In this document: positions 43,778 to 51,718 of the stretch, in pieces | Numbering within the stretch: position 1 is the first letter of the stretch | Layout of the letters: every line of letters begins with the position of its first letter | Origin: an uncultured Lachnospiraceae bacterium | GTDB lineage: Bacteria > Bacillota > Clostridia > Lachnospirales > Lachnospiraceae | Assembly: GCA_946403625.1 (NCBI GenBank) | Contig: CAMJAP010000009.1 | Span: 1-56,714 of the forward strand | DNA length: 56,714 nt | Direction of reading: 5' to 3' | Made by a program: the position numbers and the translations under genes | The notes under the pieces: generated by a model | The model's input: only the letters and a program-made list of their open reading frames with translations | Databases searched by the model: none | Told to the model about the DNA's origin: nothing

Positions 43778-43808
43778 AAAACCGGTGAGAGAAATCTCAC
43801 CGGTTTTT
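43778..43808 (+). terminator. Phosphoketolase terminator
   Basis: Arms ACCGGTGAGA (43781-43790) and TCTCACCGGT (43795-43804) close a GAAA tetraloop, followed by T5. Confidence 0.93.
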
Positions 43809-43815
43809 AATGTTG

Positions 43816-43840
43816 TCCCCTCAAGAGGAAGGCAAGGGGT
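43816..43840. repeat. Dispersed GC-hairpin repeat, degenerate copy
   Basis: TCCCCTCAAGAGGAAGGCA followed by AGGGGTAGGG is a degenerate member of the hairpin family, lying between the convergent xfp and fbp genes. Confidence 0.6.
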
Positions 43841-43846
43841 AGGGTT

Positions 43847-45808
43847 CTATTTTTCCAGAATGATGCCCTCGCGGTAGGCTTCCAGCAGTTTTTCCAGCTG
43901 GCTGATGCTTTCCTTCAGTTCCTTGCCGACATCGGTGTCCGCAACCATGATACGTCTGGGCGCCATCTCCACAGGGATGCGCTCGCTGACGATATCCGCT
44001 TCGGTTCGTACTGCCACTTCCTTGCTCTCAAACGGCTGGTGGCTGACCAGATACATACCGTGGGAATTGGCTACCAAAGTGTATCCTGCAATACCGGTCT
44101 TGGCCTGGTATGCCTTGGAGAAACCGCCGTCGATGACCAACAGCTTGCCGCCACACTTGATGGGGGTCTCACCCTTTGCCACTTCCACCGGCACATGTCC
44201 GTTGATGATGTGGGAATTGGCCAGGCTCAGGCCAAACTCCTGCATAATGGAATTGACCACATCCTCGTTGTTGTAAAGCTTGTAATACGGATTCTTGATC
44301 TCCTTATGCGTTTCCTTATCTTCCAGGAAATACCGTTCAAAGGTTGCCATCTTGTCCTTGCCGTACACCGGCGAATTCGGTCCTGCCCAAATGTAATAGA
44401 GAATATCCCGTCCGAACTGCCGCTCCTCCGGATCCTTGGAGTAATAGCCTTTTCTTGCGTAGGTTTCCAGCGCATCGTACAGCGCCTTGCCCTTATACTC
44501 CGTTCCGGCGATCGTCAGCGACCGGAAGTTGCCGTTCTCATCCATCGGAACGCAGCCGTGGTACAGCAGATTGGAGTTGTGCACCTTATACATTGCGCCC
44601 TTGGAATACAGGAACTTCACATGTTTCTGCAGTTTCTCGCTGTGCTTAAATGCCGCAACCAGGCGCTCCATCACCAGCTGCTCGTCTTCCGTCAATGCAT
44701 ACGGATTGCGCGGATCCACGGTCGGGAAATCCACATCGTTCATCGCATACTCTTTTCCGTAGCACTGAACGGTGCGTTTTTCGTAATCGATCTTATCCAA
44801 CAGCAGCCGGTCGTCCATTCCCCATTCCGGATGTCTGCGGATCGTAGCGCCTTCCAGCTTGAACTGCAGGATAGAAATGGCCTTGTGCATACGCATATCC
44901 AGTTCCAGGTCTCTGGTATTGTAATCATCGTCGTATTTGATGGCAAAAACACTGCAATCGGTCTTTGCATAGGTCTGCAGCGCAAAAGTCGCCAGCGGCA
45001 CCAGGTTGATGCCGTAGCCCTCTTCCAGGGTGTCCAGATTGCCGTAACGGGCCGAATTGCGGATCACGGTGGCAATGCAGGTCATATCCCCGGCTGCCGC
45101 GCCCATCCAGATCACATCGTGATTGCCCCACTGAATATCCAGCGAATGATACCGCATCAGCGTATCCATAATGATATGCGGGCCTTTACCGCGGTCAAAG
45201 ATATCGCCGACGATATGCAGATGATCCACGACCATGCGCTGGATCAGTTCGCTCAGTTCAATGATAAACTGCGGTGCACTGCCGATGTTGATGATCGTAT
45301 GAATGATCTCGTTGTAGTACAGTTCCTTATCTTCCAGCTCTTCCTTTTCGGTGATCAGTTCTTCGATGACATACGCAAAATCCTTCGGCAGCGCCCGTCT
45401 TACCTTGGATCTGGTATATTTGGAAGATACACGGGTCAGCATACGCACCAGACGATGCAGCGTCACCTTGTACCAGTCTTCCAGAAACTCTTCTTCCTCT
45501 TCCACGATCGCCAGCTTTTCCTTGGGATAATAGATCAGCGTCGCCAAAGACCGTTTATCCTTTTCGCTCAGCGTATTGCCGAATTCTTCATCGATCTTTC
45601 TGCGTACGGAACCGGAGCCGTTCTTCATCACATGATTGAACTGCTCGCACTCCCCGTGAATGTCCGTCAGAAAATGTTCCGTGCCCTTCGGCAGATTCAT
45701 GATCGCCTGCAGATTGATGATCTCGGTCGAAGCCGCCGCGATATTCGGGAACTGATTGGAAAGGCTTTTTAAGTATTTAAATTCAATGCTTTCCAGTTTT
45801 TTATCCAT
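43847..45808 (-). CDS. fbp: Fructose-1,6-bisphosphatase, class III
   Basis: The 653-residue enzyme has the class III metallophosphatase motifs: DIHGECEQFNHVM near residue 50, VGDIFDRGKGPHIIMD near residue 195 and WGNHDVIWMGAAAGD near residue 225, plus NGHVPVE near residue 555. It hydrolyses fructose 1,6-bisphosphate in gluconeogenesis. Length is typical of Firmicute Fbp. ATG 45808 with GGGGGTG 9 bases upstream is preferred over GTG 45820. It is convergent with the phosphoketolase gene, and both enzymes act on the fructose 6-phosphate node. Confidence 0.95.
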   Translation of the reverse strand: MDKKLESIEFKYLKSLSNQFPNIAAASTEIINLQAIMNLPKGTEHFLTDIHGECEQFNHVMKNGSGSVRRKIDEEFGNTLSEKDKRSLATLIYYPKEKLAIVEEEEEFLEDWYKVTLHRLVRMLTRVSSKYTRSKVRRALPKDFAYVIEELITEKEELEDKELYYNEIIHTIINIGSAPQFIIELSELIQRMVVDHLHIVGDIFDRGKGPHIIMDTLMRYHSLDIQWGNHDVIWMGAAAGDMTCIATVIRNSARYGNLDTLEEGYGINLVPLATFALQTYAKTDCSVFAIKYDDDYNTRDLELDMRMHKAISILQFKLEGATIRRHPEWGMDDRLLLDKIDYEKRTVQCYGKEYAMNDVDFPTVDPRNPYALTEDEQLVMERLVAAFKHSEKLQKHVKFLYSKGAMYKVHNSNLLYHGCVPMDENGNFRSLTIAGTEYKGKALYDALETYARKGYYSKDPEERQFGRDILYYIWAGPNSPVYGKDKMATFERYFLEDKETHKEIKNPYYKLYNNEDVVNSIMQEFGLSLANSHIINGHVPVEVAKGETPIKCGGKLLVIDGGFSKAYQAKTGIAGYTLVANSHGMYLVSHQPFESKEVAVRTEADIVSERIPVEMAPRRIMVADTDVGKELKESISQLEKLLEAYREGIILEK

Positions 45809-45859
45809 AGGTTGTCTCACCCCCGCATCCGTCCTTTTTCAAGATCTTTTTACTACATA

Positions 45860-45888
45860 ACTATAGCACAAAAACGCCGTTAACACAA
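45860..45888 (-). promoter_or_regulatory. fbp promoter
   Basis: Minus-strand TTGTGT (45888-45883), 17 bp and TATAGT (45865-45860), directly behind the stop of the upstream gene. Confidence 0.6.
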
Positions 45889-45898
45889 AGGGATGCTC

Positions 45899-48112
45899 TT
45901 AATGTGACAGCCACCCATACTCGTTTTCTACCGTCCGGTAAAAGTCTTCGCACGCCTCATCATAACTCTTCTGACCGCAGATAAACGGTTTCATTGCCGA
46001 GAGGAACGCGTCGTTACAAAAAGTATCATACTCGGTCGCATAGGAAACATCCACCTGCGTGCCGGCATGGTCCAAAATGGCATTCGGATTCTGTCCGCCC
46101 AGCAAGTCCTTCTCAAATGCAGGATTCTGTGCTGCATTTCCCATAACGGTGCGATTGTTGACATATTCCTTTTCTTCTTCCGCGATTTCCGCCAAAACCG
46201 ATTCATCCATCGTCATGGTCCGCATGATCTCGGCTGCCGCTTCCGGATATAAGGTTCCGCGTGCTGCTGCCATCCAGGTTCCGCCCCAGTAAAAACTCTG
46301 CGGCCCCTCGGTAACGGCCCATCCGCCCTGTCCGGCGACAGAGGAGATGTCATCCACATACATACACCACTCATAAAACCAACTGGGTCCGAAATAGCAG
46401 AATACATTCCTCTCCGGATAAAACCCTTTGCTCCAGTCCATGCTCCACAGATAATCATAATCCGTCGATCCGTCCGATACCATCTGTGCGGCTCCTTTGG
46501 CCCATTCCTCCATAGCCGGATCGATGGTGATCTTGTTATTCTCAACCCACGGCGATGACAGATTTTGGTAGTAAACTCTGTAATTATCCTCTATGGTCGC
46601 GGTCATCATATACCCGTTTTGCGCCATTTTTTCGGCCGTCTCGTAATATGCATCCCAGTCCTTGACCGCTTCCTGCACATCCTTCGGATCCTCGGATCCC
46701 AGCACCTGCTTTGCGAGATCCCGGCTATAGATCATAACTCCGGGCTGCGCCAGCCAGGCAACCGCCCGTACACTGCCGCTCTGATCCGTAACCAGATCTC
46801 TGGTATACGCATACTGGTCCGCAATGTCTGCGTCCGTAATGCCCAGATCATCGAGCGGAATAGCAAAATCCTTATTCTCATCGATAAACTTCTTTGCGTA
46901 TTCCGGTTCCATCAGGAACAGATCTACCCTTTCATCATCGCTGATATTATCGTTTCTGCACAATGCATTTTCCAGCTGTTCCTGATAATTCTCGCTGGGG
47001 ATAATGATAAAGTGAATCCTCATATCCCCGATCTGTCCATGCGTTGAATCGATCTTTGTATACCCGGGATAATGGTCTTCCATCCGGTCCTGCAGTTCTG
47101 AGTTAAAGCAATAGATATTAAATTCCGGTCCCGTCTGCGGTGCTGCGGTCGGAGTCGGAGAAATCGTAACAACCTGCGGCCTGCTCGGGGGATTCTGCCG
47201 CAGTTCTCTGCGTTCCTTTTCTGCCGCCATCCACCATTCGAGTTTTTCCAACTCATTTAAGTTTTCGACCATTTCCGCAAGCGAATCGCCGAACTCCATT
47301 TCTTCCACATTTTTTCGAAGCAGCATTTCGCCGCAATTTCGGGTTACGATCAAAACCAGCCCAATCAGAACGCCGCCGGAAACCGTCACAATGACCAGTT
47401 TTTTCACAGCATCCTTCGGTGTCCGGTAATCCAATACGATGGCCGCTGCCAGCAATAAAATGCCCAGCAGCAGCAGCCCGAGCATGAATATCGGAGAAAC
47501 CACTACCCGCAGCGGTGTCAGCGGGATCACCTCCGCAATATGCTCCACGGAATACGCTTCCAAAGCCTCCTCGTCCACCTCCAGAAAGGCTTCCTTCCAT
47601 GCAGCGGCACGATCATTCTCATCGTCCTCTTCCGAAAGCTTCATACCGTCATAAAAGGCTTCCATCAGATCTTCCACCTTATCGGCGTCCAGCTTGCCGT
47701 CTCCGTGATCGTACAGCAGATTATCGATGTAAGACGCGATCAGTGCGCCCAATTGCTTTTTGAACTGCTTATTGTCCAGTGCGCTTTTGATATTCTTCTT
47801 ACGGAGCTCTTCGTTCTCTGCCTTGAGCACCTTATACAGGATCTCGGCGATGGTGGTATTGCGATTGATATGCTTGACAAACGAGGAATAATCCGCATCG
47901 TCTATCGTTTCTGCCGAAATCTGTATCGCTGTATAGACGGCATCTCCGATCGCCAGTTCACTGATCTTTGTATCCGAGACAACACTCTGGATATGGTTCT
48001 TCGAAAGCGTATGGCGCAGCATACCGGAAAGTATGCTCAGCAAAAGACTGATCACACACAGAACCAAAATTACACCCGATACCACGGGATGGTTTTTCTT
48101 TGTTGTTTCCAT
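45899..48112 (-). CDS. Multi-span membrane protein with a solute-binding-like C-terminal domain
   Basis: The likely 737-residue protein has a membrane segment at about residues 12-32, an external acidic helical region, and two further membrane helices at about 200-255. A SPTPTAAP linker leads to a C-terminal domain (about 335-737) that reads like an extracellular family 1 solute-binding protein (AWLAQPGVMIYSRDL, GGWAVTEGPQSFYWGGTW). No ABC permease or ATPase gene is adjacent, so it is more likely a sensor or anchored binder than part of a standard importer. ATG 48112 follows GAGG by 6 bases. Function unknown. Confidence 0.78.
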   Translation of the reverse strand: METTKKNHPVVSGVILVLCVISLLLSILSGMLRHTLSKNHIQSVVSDTKISELAIGDAVYTAIQISAETIDDADYSSFVKHINRNTTIAEILYKVLKAENEELRKKNIKSALDNKQFKKQLGALIASYIDNLLYDHGDGKLDADKVEDLMEAFYDGMKLSEEDDENDRAAAWKEAFLEVDEEALEAYSVEHIAEVIPLTPLRVVVSPIFMLGLLLLGILLLAAAIVLDYRTPKDAVKKLVIVTVSGGVLIGLVLIVTRNCGEMLLRKNVEEMEFGDSLAEMVENLNELEKLEWWMAAEKERRELRQNPPSRPQVVTISPTPTAAPQTGPEFNIYCFNSELQDRMEDHYPGYTKIDSTHGQIGDMRIHFIIIPSENYQEQLENALCRNDNISDDERVDLFLMEPEYAKKFIDENKDFAIPLDDLGITDADIADQYAYTRDLVTDQSGSVRAVAWLAQPGVMIYSRDLAKQVLGSEDPKDVQEAVKDWDAYYETAEKMAQNGYMMTATIEDNYRVYYQNLSSPWVENNKITIDPAMEEWAKGAAQMVSDGSTDYDYLWSMDWSKGFYPERNVFCYFGPSWFYEWCMYVDDISSVAGQGGWAVTEGPQSFYWGGTWMAAARGTLYPEAAAEIMRTMTMDESVLAEIAEEEKEYVNNRTVMGNAAQNPAFEKDLLGGQNPNAILDHAGTQVDVSYATEYDTFCNDAFLSAMKPFICGQKSYDEACEDFYRTVENEYGWLSH

Positions 48113-48297
48113 ATTCACCCTCACTGCAGTTTATTTACAACCTGTATAGGATACGGATCCCGGTTGCAGATTTTATGGGGTTATTTTGTACTTATCAAAC
48201 GCACTTCAACGGGGACGCCCGCAATATCGGTTCTTTTTCAAACCGACATTCCGAATCGTCCCCGTTGCAGGTTTCCTTCGTTCTTCAAGTCACTTTT

Positions 48298-49515
48298 TTA
48301 TTTTTCGTGCTCCATTCTCCACTGGATGCATCGTTTCAGATAGTGTACATAGTCCGGATTCTTGCACATTCCCTTGCCTTCCACATCCGAGATCTTTGCC
48401 ACATCCTGTCCGTTGCAGGCCGTAGTCTTCATTACGATGTTGAGCGGCTCCACATCCGTATCGTTTGCCAGATAGGTTCCGATACCGAATGCCACCTTTG
48501 CCTTGCCGTTAAAGTGTCTCCAGATCTTGTCCGCCCGTTCAAAGTCCAGGGAATCGGAGAACAGCAGGGTCTTGGTCTTGGGATCCAGGCCCAGTCGCTC
48601 GTAATGTGCGATCATCTTCTCGCCCCATTCGATCGGATCGCCGGAATCGTGACGAACACCGGAGAACAGTGTGGAATAGGTCAACTGGAAGTCCTTTAAG
48701 AAGCAGTCGGTGGTGATCGCATCGGTCAATGCAGTACCGTTCAATACGCCGTATTCCTTTACCCACGCTTCCAGAGCGTACCAGTTGGAATATGCCGGGT
48801 TGTGCTTGTGGTTACCCTGACCTACGCACATGATCCACTCGTGTGCCATGGTGCCGACCGGCTTCACACCGAACTTCTTTGCCAGATACACATTGGAAGT
48901 ACCGATAAAGGTCGAAGCGCACTTCAGATCCTTATTCAGCGTAGCAAATTTCTGCACTGCAAGCTCCTGTGCCTCTGCGGAAAGTCTTCTTCGCAGACCG
49001 AACTCGGAGAACACACCCAGATAATATTTTCCGTTGCGCAGATTCTCGTATTTCTCATCCAGGCGCTCCTTAAAGCTCTGGATCAGGTGATTGTAATCGT
49101 ATGCCATACGGAAGTATACTTCGTTAACGATCGCCAGGGTCGGGATCTCATACATGGAGGTGTTCAGCCAGGTACCTCTGGTATCGATCGCCAGTCCGCA
49201 TTCCGCATCGGTTGTGATCTCGAAATCCTCATAACGCGGATGCCACAGACGCAGGAAATCGATGTAGGATCCCTTGAACCACTCGATGGTATCCAGATAT
49301 GCCAGTTCCTCCTCGGTAAAGCGCAGATCGCAGTATGCTTTGATCTGTTCTTTGATCTCCTCGATCATTTCGGCGGTAAACTTCACATCGGTATTACGGC
49401 ACTTAAAGGTCCAGGTGGTCTTGTAATCCGGATACTGATGGTAGATTGCCTGACCCATGCTGAATTTATAAAGGTCCGTTTCCAACAGGCTTACAATAAT
49501 CGGCTGCAGTTTCAT
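48298..49515 (-). CDS. pncB: Nicotinate phosphoribosyltransferase
   Basis: The 405-residue enzyme begins with the family's LLETDLYKFSMGQAIYHQYP motif. It has FIGTSNVYLAKKFGVKPVGTMAHEW near residue 205 (split: FIGTSNVYLA and KPVGTMAHEW) and GVRHDSGDPIEWGEK near residue 285. It makes nicotinate mononucleotide from nicotinate and PRPP in NAD salvage. It is 29 bases after pncA, the enzyme that supplies nicotinate, and is the last gene of the nrtR-pncA-pncB operon. Confidence 0.96.
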   Translation of the reverse strand: MKLQPIIVSLLETDLYKFSMGQAIYHQYPDYKTTWTFKCRNTDVKFTAEMIEEIKEQIKAYCDLRFTEEELAYLDTIEWFKGSYIDFLRLWHPRYEDFEITTDAECGLAIDTRGTWLNTSMYEIPTLAIVNEVYFRMAYDYNHLIQSFKERLDEKYENLRNGKYYLGVFSEFGLRRRLSAEAQELAVQKFATLNKDLKCASTFIGTSNVYLAKKFGVKPVGTMAHEWIMCVGQGNHKHNPAYSNWYALEAWVKEYGVLNGTALTDAITTDCFLKDFQLTYSTLFSGVRHDSGDPIEWGEKMIAHYERLGLDPKTKTLLFSDSLDFERADKIWRHFNGKAKVAFGIGTYLANDTDVEPLNIVMKTTACNGQDVAKISDVEGKGMCKNPDYVHYLKRCIQWRMEHEK

Positions 49516-49544
49516 AAGATGTTTCCTCTCTTTCTTGTATGAAA

Positions 49545-50051
49545 TTAGATAATGTCAATCTGTGCTGTTCTCATTGCATCCAATGCGGTCTTGTGTGTAT
49601 CCGGGGTTACGCAGGCACACAGTTCGCCGAGTACCGCCACCCGCACATCCGCATCGTATGCCTTGATGAGGATCGCGTTGCTGAGCACGCAGATACCGGT
49701 GCATACACCGCAAAGGTAAACTTCATCGTACTTGTTTGCGGCGATAGCTTCTGCCAACGCTCTGGATCCGAATACCGGCTTTTCAAAGATCTGCTTTGCC
49801 GGGATGGCCTTCAGTTCATCCAAGATCTCCCAGCCCTCGCTGCCGCGAACGCAGTGGGTTACCGGAAGTCTCTTGCCCTCCTGGGTTTCCAGGTAATCTT
49901 CCTTGTGGGTATCCATCGTAAAATAGATGTCCCCGTCAAAACCGTCGGCATACGTTTTGATGCCGTCCACCACTGCCTGTGCTTCCTTGCTGCCCAGACA
50001 TCCGGTTACAAAATCCTTCTGCATATCAACGATGATCAACGCTTTTTTCAT
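49545..50051 (-). CDS. pncA: Nicotinamidase
   Basis: The 168-residue isochorismatase-fold hydrolase has the catalytic Asp in IIVDMQKDFV, the metal-binding TMDTHKEDY segment with HCVRGSEGW, and the nucleophilic Cys in GVCTGICV near residue 130. It converts nicotinamide to nicotinate. The start at MKKALIIVD has AGGAGGA upstream; the longer frame reaches back into the NUDIX gene. It is 16 bases after nrtR. Confidence 0.95.
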   Translation of the reverse strand: MKKALIIVDMQKDFVTGCLGSKEAQAVVDGIKTYADGFDGDIYFTMDTHKEDYLETQEGKRLPVTHCVRGSEGWEILDELKAIPAKQIFEKPVFGSRALAEAIAANKYDEVYLCGVCTGICVLSNAILIKAYDADVRVAVLGELCACVTPDTHKTALDAMRTAQIDII

Positions 50052-50067
50052 AGTAGTGTCCTCCTTT

Positions 50068-50832
50068 TTATCCGATGAATTCATATAACTCCGCAGGTTT
50101 GCGTCCTGCATCTTCCCTTTTCTCGCCTCTGTCCCGAACCGTTCCGGATGCCAGGTAACTTCGGAAAAACGCTTTCCGGAAGTTTGCCGTATCCAGTGAC
50201 CGGTTCTTGATACTTTCATGGATCCGTTTCAATTCGTAGATCGTAAACGAAGATCGGTCCTTTAACAATGCAAATGCGTCGGGTTCATAATCAATGCGGT
50301 TCCGCAACCGTTTGATCGCCAGCTGGATGATATCCGCATGATCAAATGCCAGTCGCTCTTTCGGTATGGTCTGTGAACCATTTCGGAAAAATACACCATC
50401 AATATCATAACACACTTTAAAGAGCTTTGCATCACTTGCATCATCTCCGGCTTTGATCTGCAATTTTTCCTTCGGTACCAGGGCGGTGTAGACCACCGAT
50501 ACCACATGCATCCGGGGATCCCGGTCCGGACTGCCGAAGGTATATAACTGCGTAAGCGGTATATCCTTCAGCCCGGTCTCTTCAAACAACTCCCGTTCTG
50601 CCGCCTCGTCGACGGACTCCTGATCCACTTCCATAAACCCTCCCGGGATCGCCCAGAATCCTTTGTAAGGGAAGGCGCCACGGCGGATCAGCAGGATACA
50701 CAGATCATCCTCTTCATCCATCGTAAAGATCACAATATCCGCGGTAACCGATGGCTTTTTATATTTTTCGGAATTGTAGGAATTCAAGTATTCCAACTCT
50801 TCTTTGGAACAATTTTTTCTGTAATCTTTCAT
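50068..50832 (-). CDS. nrtR: NrtR-like NUDIX transcriptional regulator
   Basis: The 254-residue protein has an N-terminal NUDIX domain with an intact box GX5EX7REXXEEXG (about residues 65-87) and a C-terminal winged-helix region including IHESIKNRSLDTANFRKAF near residue 205. This is the architecture of NrtR, which senses ADP-ribose or related NAD products and represses NAD genes. The pncA and pncB genes follow in the same operon, supporting that role. The intact NUDIX box means it may also hydrolyse ADP-ribose. Its promoter carries an inverted repeat in the spacer that recurs upstream of the gene at 50950. Confidence 0.88.
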   Translation of the reverse strand: MKDYRKNCSKEELEYLNSYNSEKYKKPSVTADIVIFTMDEEDDLCILLIRRGAFPYKGFWAIPGGFMEVDQESVDEAAERELFEETGLKDIPLTQLYTFGSPDRDPRMHVVSVVYTALVPKEKLQIKAGDDASDAKLFKVCYDIDGVFFRNGSQTIPKERLAFDHADIIQLAIKRLRNRIDYEPDAFALLKDRSSFTIYELKRIHESIKNRSLDTANFRKAFFRSYLASGTVRDRGEKREDAGRKPAELYEFIG

Positions 50833-50882
50833 AGGCTTTCATCTCTCAAATGTTGTCTTTTACAGTTTTCTGCGCTTCATTT

Positions 50883-50911
50883 ATAGTAGTACATTGTACC
50901 ATACAAATCAA
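50883..50911 (-). promoter_or_regulatory. nrtR operon promoter with spacer palindrome
   Basis: Minus-strand TTGATT (50911-50906), 17 bp and TACTAT (50888-50883). The spacer holds GTACAATGTAC (50899-50889), an inverted repeat inside a 14-base block ATGGTACAATGTAC that recurs, with two changes, in the promoter at 51398-51437. Confidence 0.7.
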
Positions 50912-50949
50912 GTGCTATTTTTTTGTTTTTTTCTCCGGATATCAGTCGT

Positions 50950-51360
50950 TTAGCCATAATATTCTTTGTAGATCTTCTCTGCCTGCTTAAAGGTATATCC
51001 GTCATCCTTGAGGGTTTTGGGAAGCGAATCCCTGTTTTCATACTCCGTGTGAATGAAATATACGCTGCCATACTTCTGCAGCAACTCCCGCCAGTTTTTC
51101 GCCACCTTGCATTCTTTTTTAAATCCGTCGTCTTCCCGGTCCAGATATACATCTGCGATCCATTTCTTGCCCGCATATCCGCGCCAGTAATATCCCGGCA
51201 AACCGCTGTATATATACTCGTCCAGCATATGATAGAAGCTTGCCTCCGGCGCCCAGTCCGAATCGCTCCACTCGAACCTTCGGATATTCGGCGCCATCAC
51301 ATCATCTGCCATGCAAAAGCTGTCTCTGGTAAAATATACGACTCTCTCTGTTGCTTCCAT
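50950..51360 (-). CDS. Conserved-looking cytoplasmic protein of unknown function
   Basis: The 136-residue protein has no signal peptide or membrane helix and is rich in aromatic residues (WRGYAGKKWIADVYLD, YYWRG). It contains an RFEWSDSDW segment near residue 28 and ends in YKEYYG. I recognise no family. ATG 51360 with GGAGGGAGA upstream is the clear start. It lies 118 bases before the NAD-salvage operon on the same strand, and its promoter shares a spacer element with the nrtR promoter, so it may belong to the same regulon. Confidence 0.75.
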   Translation of the reverse strand: MEATERVVYFTRDSFCMADDVMAPNIRRFEWSDSDWAPEASFYHMLDEYIYSGLPGYYWRGYAGKKWIADVYLDREDDGFKKECKVAKNWRELLQKYGSVYFIHTEYENRDSLPKTLKDDGYTFKQAEKIYKEYYG

Positions 51361-51397
51361 ATCGTCTCCCTCCGTCGTTTGGTTGAATGTGTTTTCT

Positions 51398-51437
51398 GTA
51401 CTATGGTTATAATAGTACTTTATACCATTCTTGTCAA
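51398..51437 (-). promoter_or_regulatory. Promoter with overlapping palindromes upstream of the unknown gene
   Basis: Minus-strand TTGACA (51437-51432), 17 bp and TATTAT (51414-51409). The spacer contains ATGGTATAAAGTAC, near-identical to the nrtR promoter spacer. A perfect inverted repeat GTACTAT-N7-ATAGTAC (51398-51418) overlaps the -10 box. Confidence 0.8.
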
Positions 51438-51498
51438 TAGTCTTTTTATCTTTTTGATAATTTCTTTTTAAGATGGATAATCGGAGGTGCGCGAGGTC

Positions 51499-51550
51499 AC
51501 CCCTCATCCGGCCTTCGGCCACCTTCCCCCCGCAAGCAGGGGGAAGGCAC
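51499..51550. repeat. Dispersed GC-hairpin repeat, full-looking copy
   Basis: It reads CCCCTCATCCGG, CCTTCGGCCACC and then TTCCCCCCGCAAGCAGGGGGAAGGCA (arms CCTTCCCCC and GGGGGAAGG). This is the most complete copy of the family in the window. With the palindrome and terminator that follow it fills most of the 358-base gap between cysK and the gene at 50950. Confidence 0.8.
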
Positions 51551-51567
51551 GGGATACCGACAAGTTC

Positions 51568-51630
51568 CAGACACGGGGACGGTTCTTTTGTCTGATAATG
51601 ACACAGACAAAAGAACCGTCCCTGTGTCTG
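51568..51630. repeat. Long near-perfect palindrome (27-bp arms), MITE-like
   Basis: Left arm 51568-51594 and right arm 51604-51630 are complementary at 26 of 27 positions around a 9-base loop. The core contains GGGGACGGTTCTTTTGTCTG and its complement. Similar GGGACGGTTCTTTT palindromes occur in other Clostridia and have been linked to transposase-associated repeats; no transposase gene is present here. Confidence 0.85.
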
Positions 51631-51637
51631 CTTGCAA

Positions 51638-51670
51638 AATAAAACCGGCTACTCGAAATGAATAGCCGGT
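51638..51670 (-). terminator. Terminator after cysK
   Basis: Arms ACCGGCTA (51644-51651) and TAGCCGGT (51663-51670), followed on the minus strand by TTTATTTT. Confidence 0.82.
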
Positions 51671-51718
51671 AAAAAACATATACCTATGAAATTGGTCCAT
51701 TGCGCTCATGATACTATC

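Noticed and set aside
41410-43800. A 796-codon open frame on the minus strand through the whole phosphoketolase gene.
   Set aside because: It is exactly antisense to a clear xfp gene, and its openness comes from that gene's narrow codon use. The product has no recognisable domain and no ribosome site.
44039-45772. A 577-codon open frame antisense to fbp.
   Set aside because: Shadow of the FBPase gene, without family features.
50052-50219. Long N-terminal extension of pncA.
   Set aside because: It lies over the end of nrtR and the family start MKKALIIVD with a ribosome site is present.
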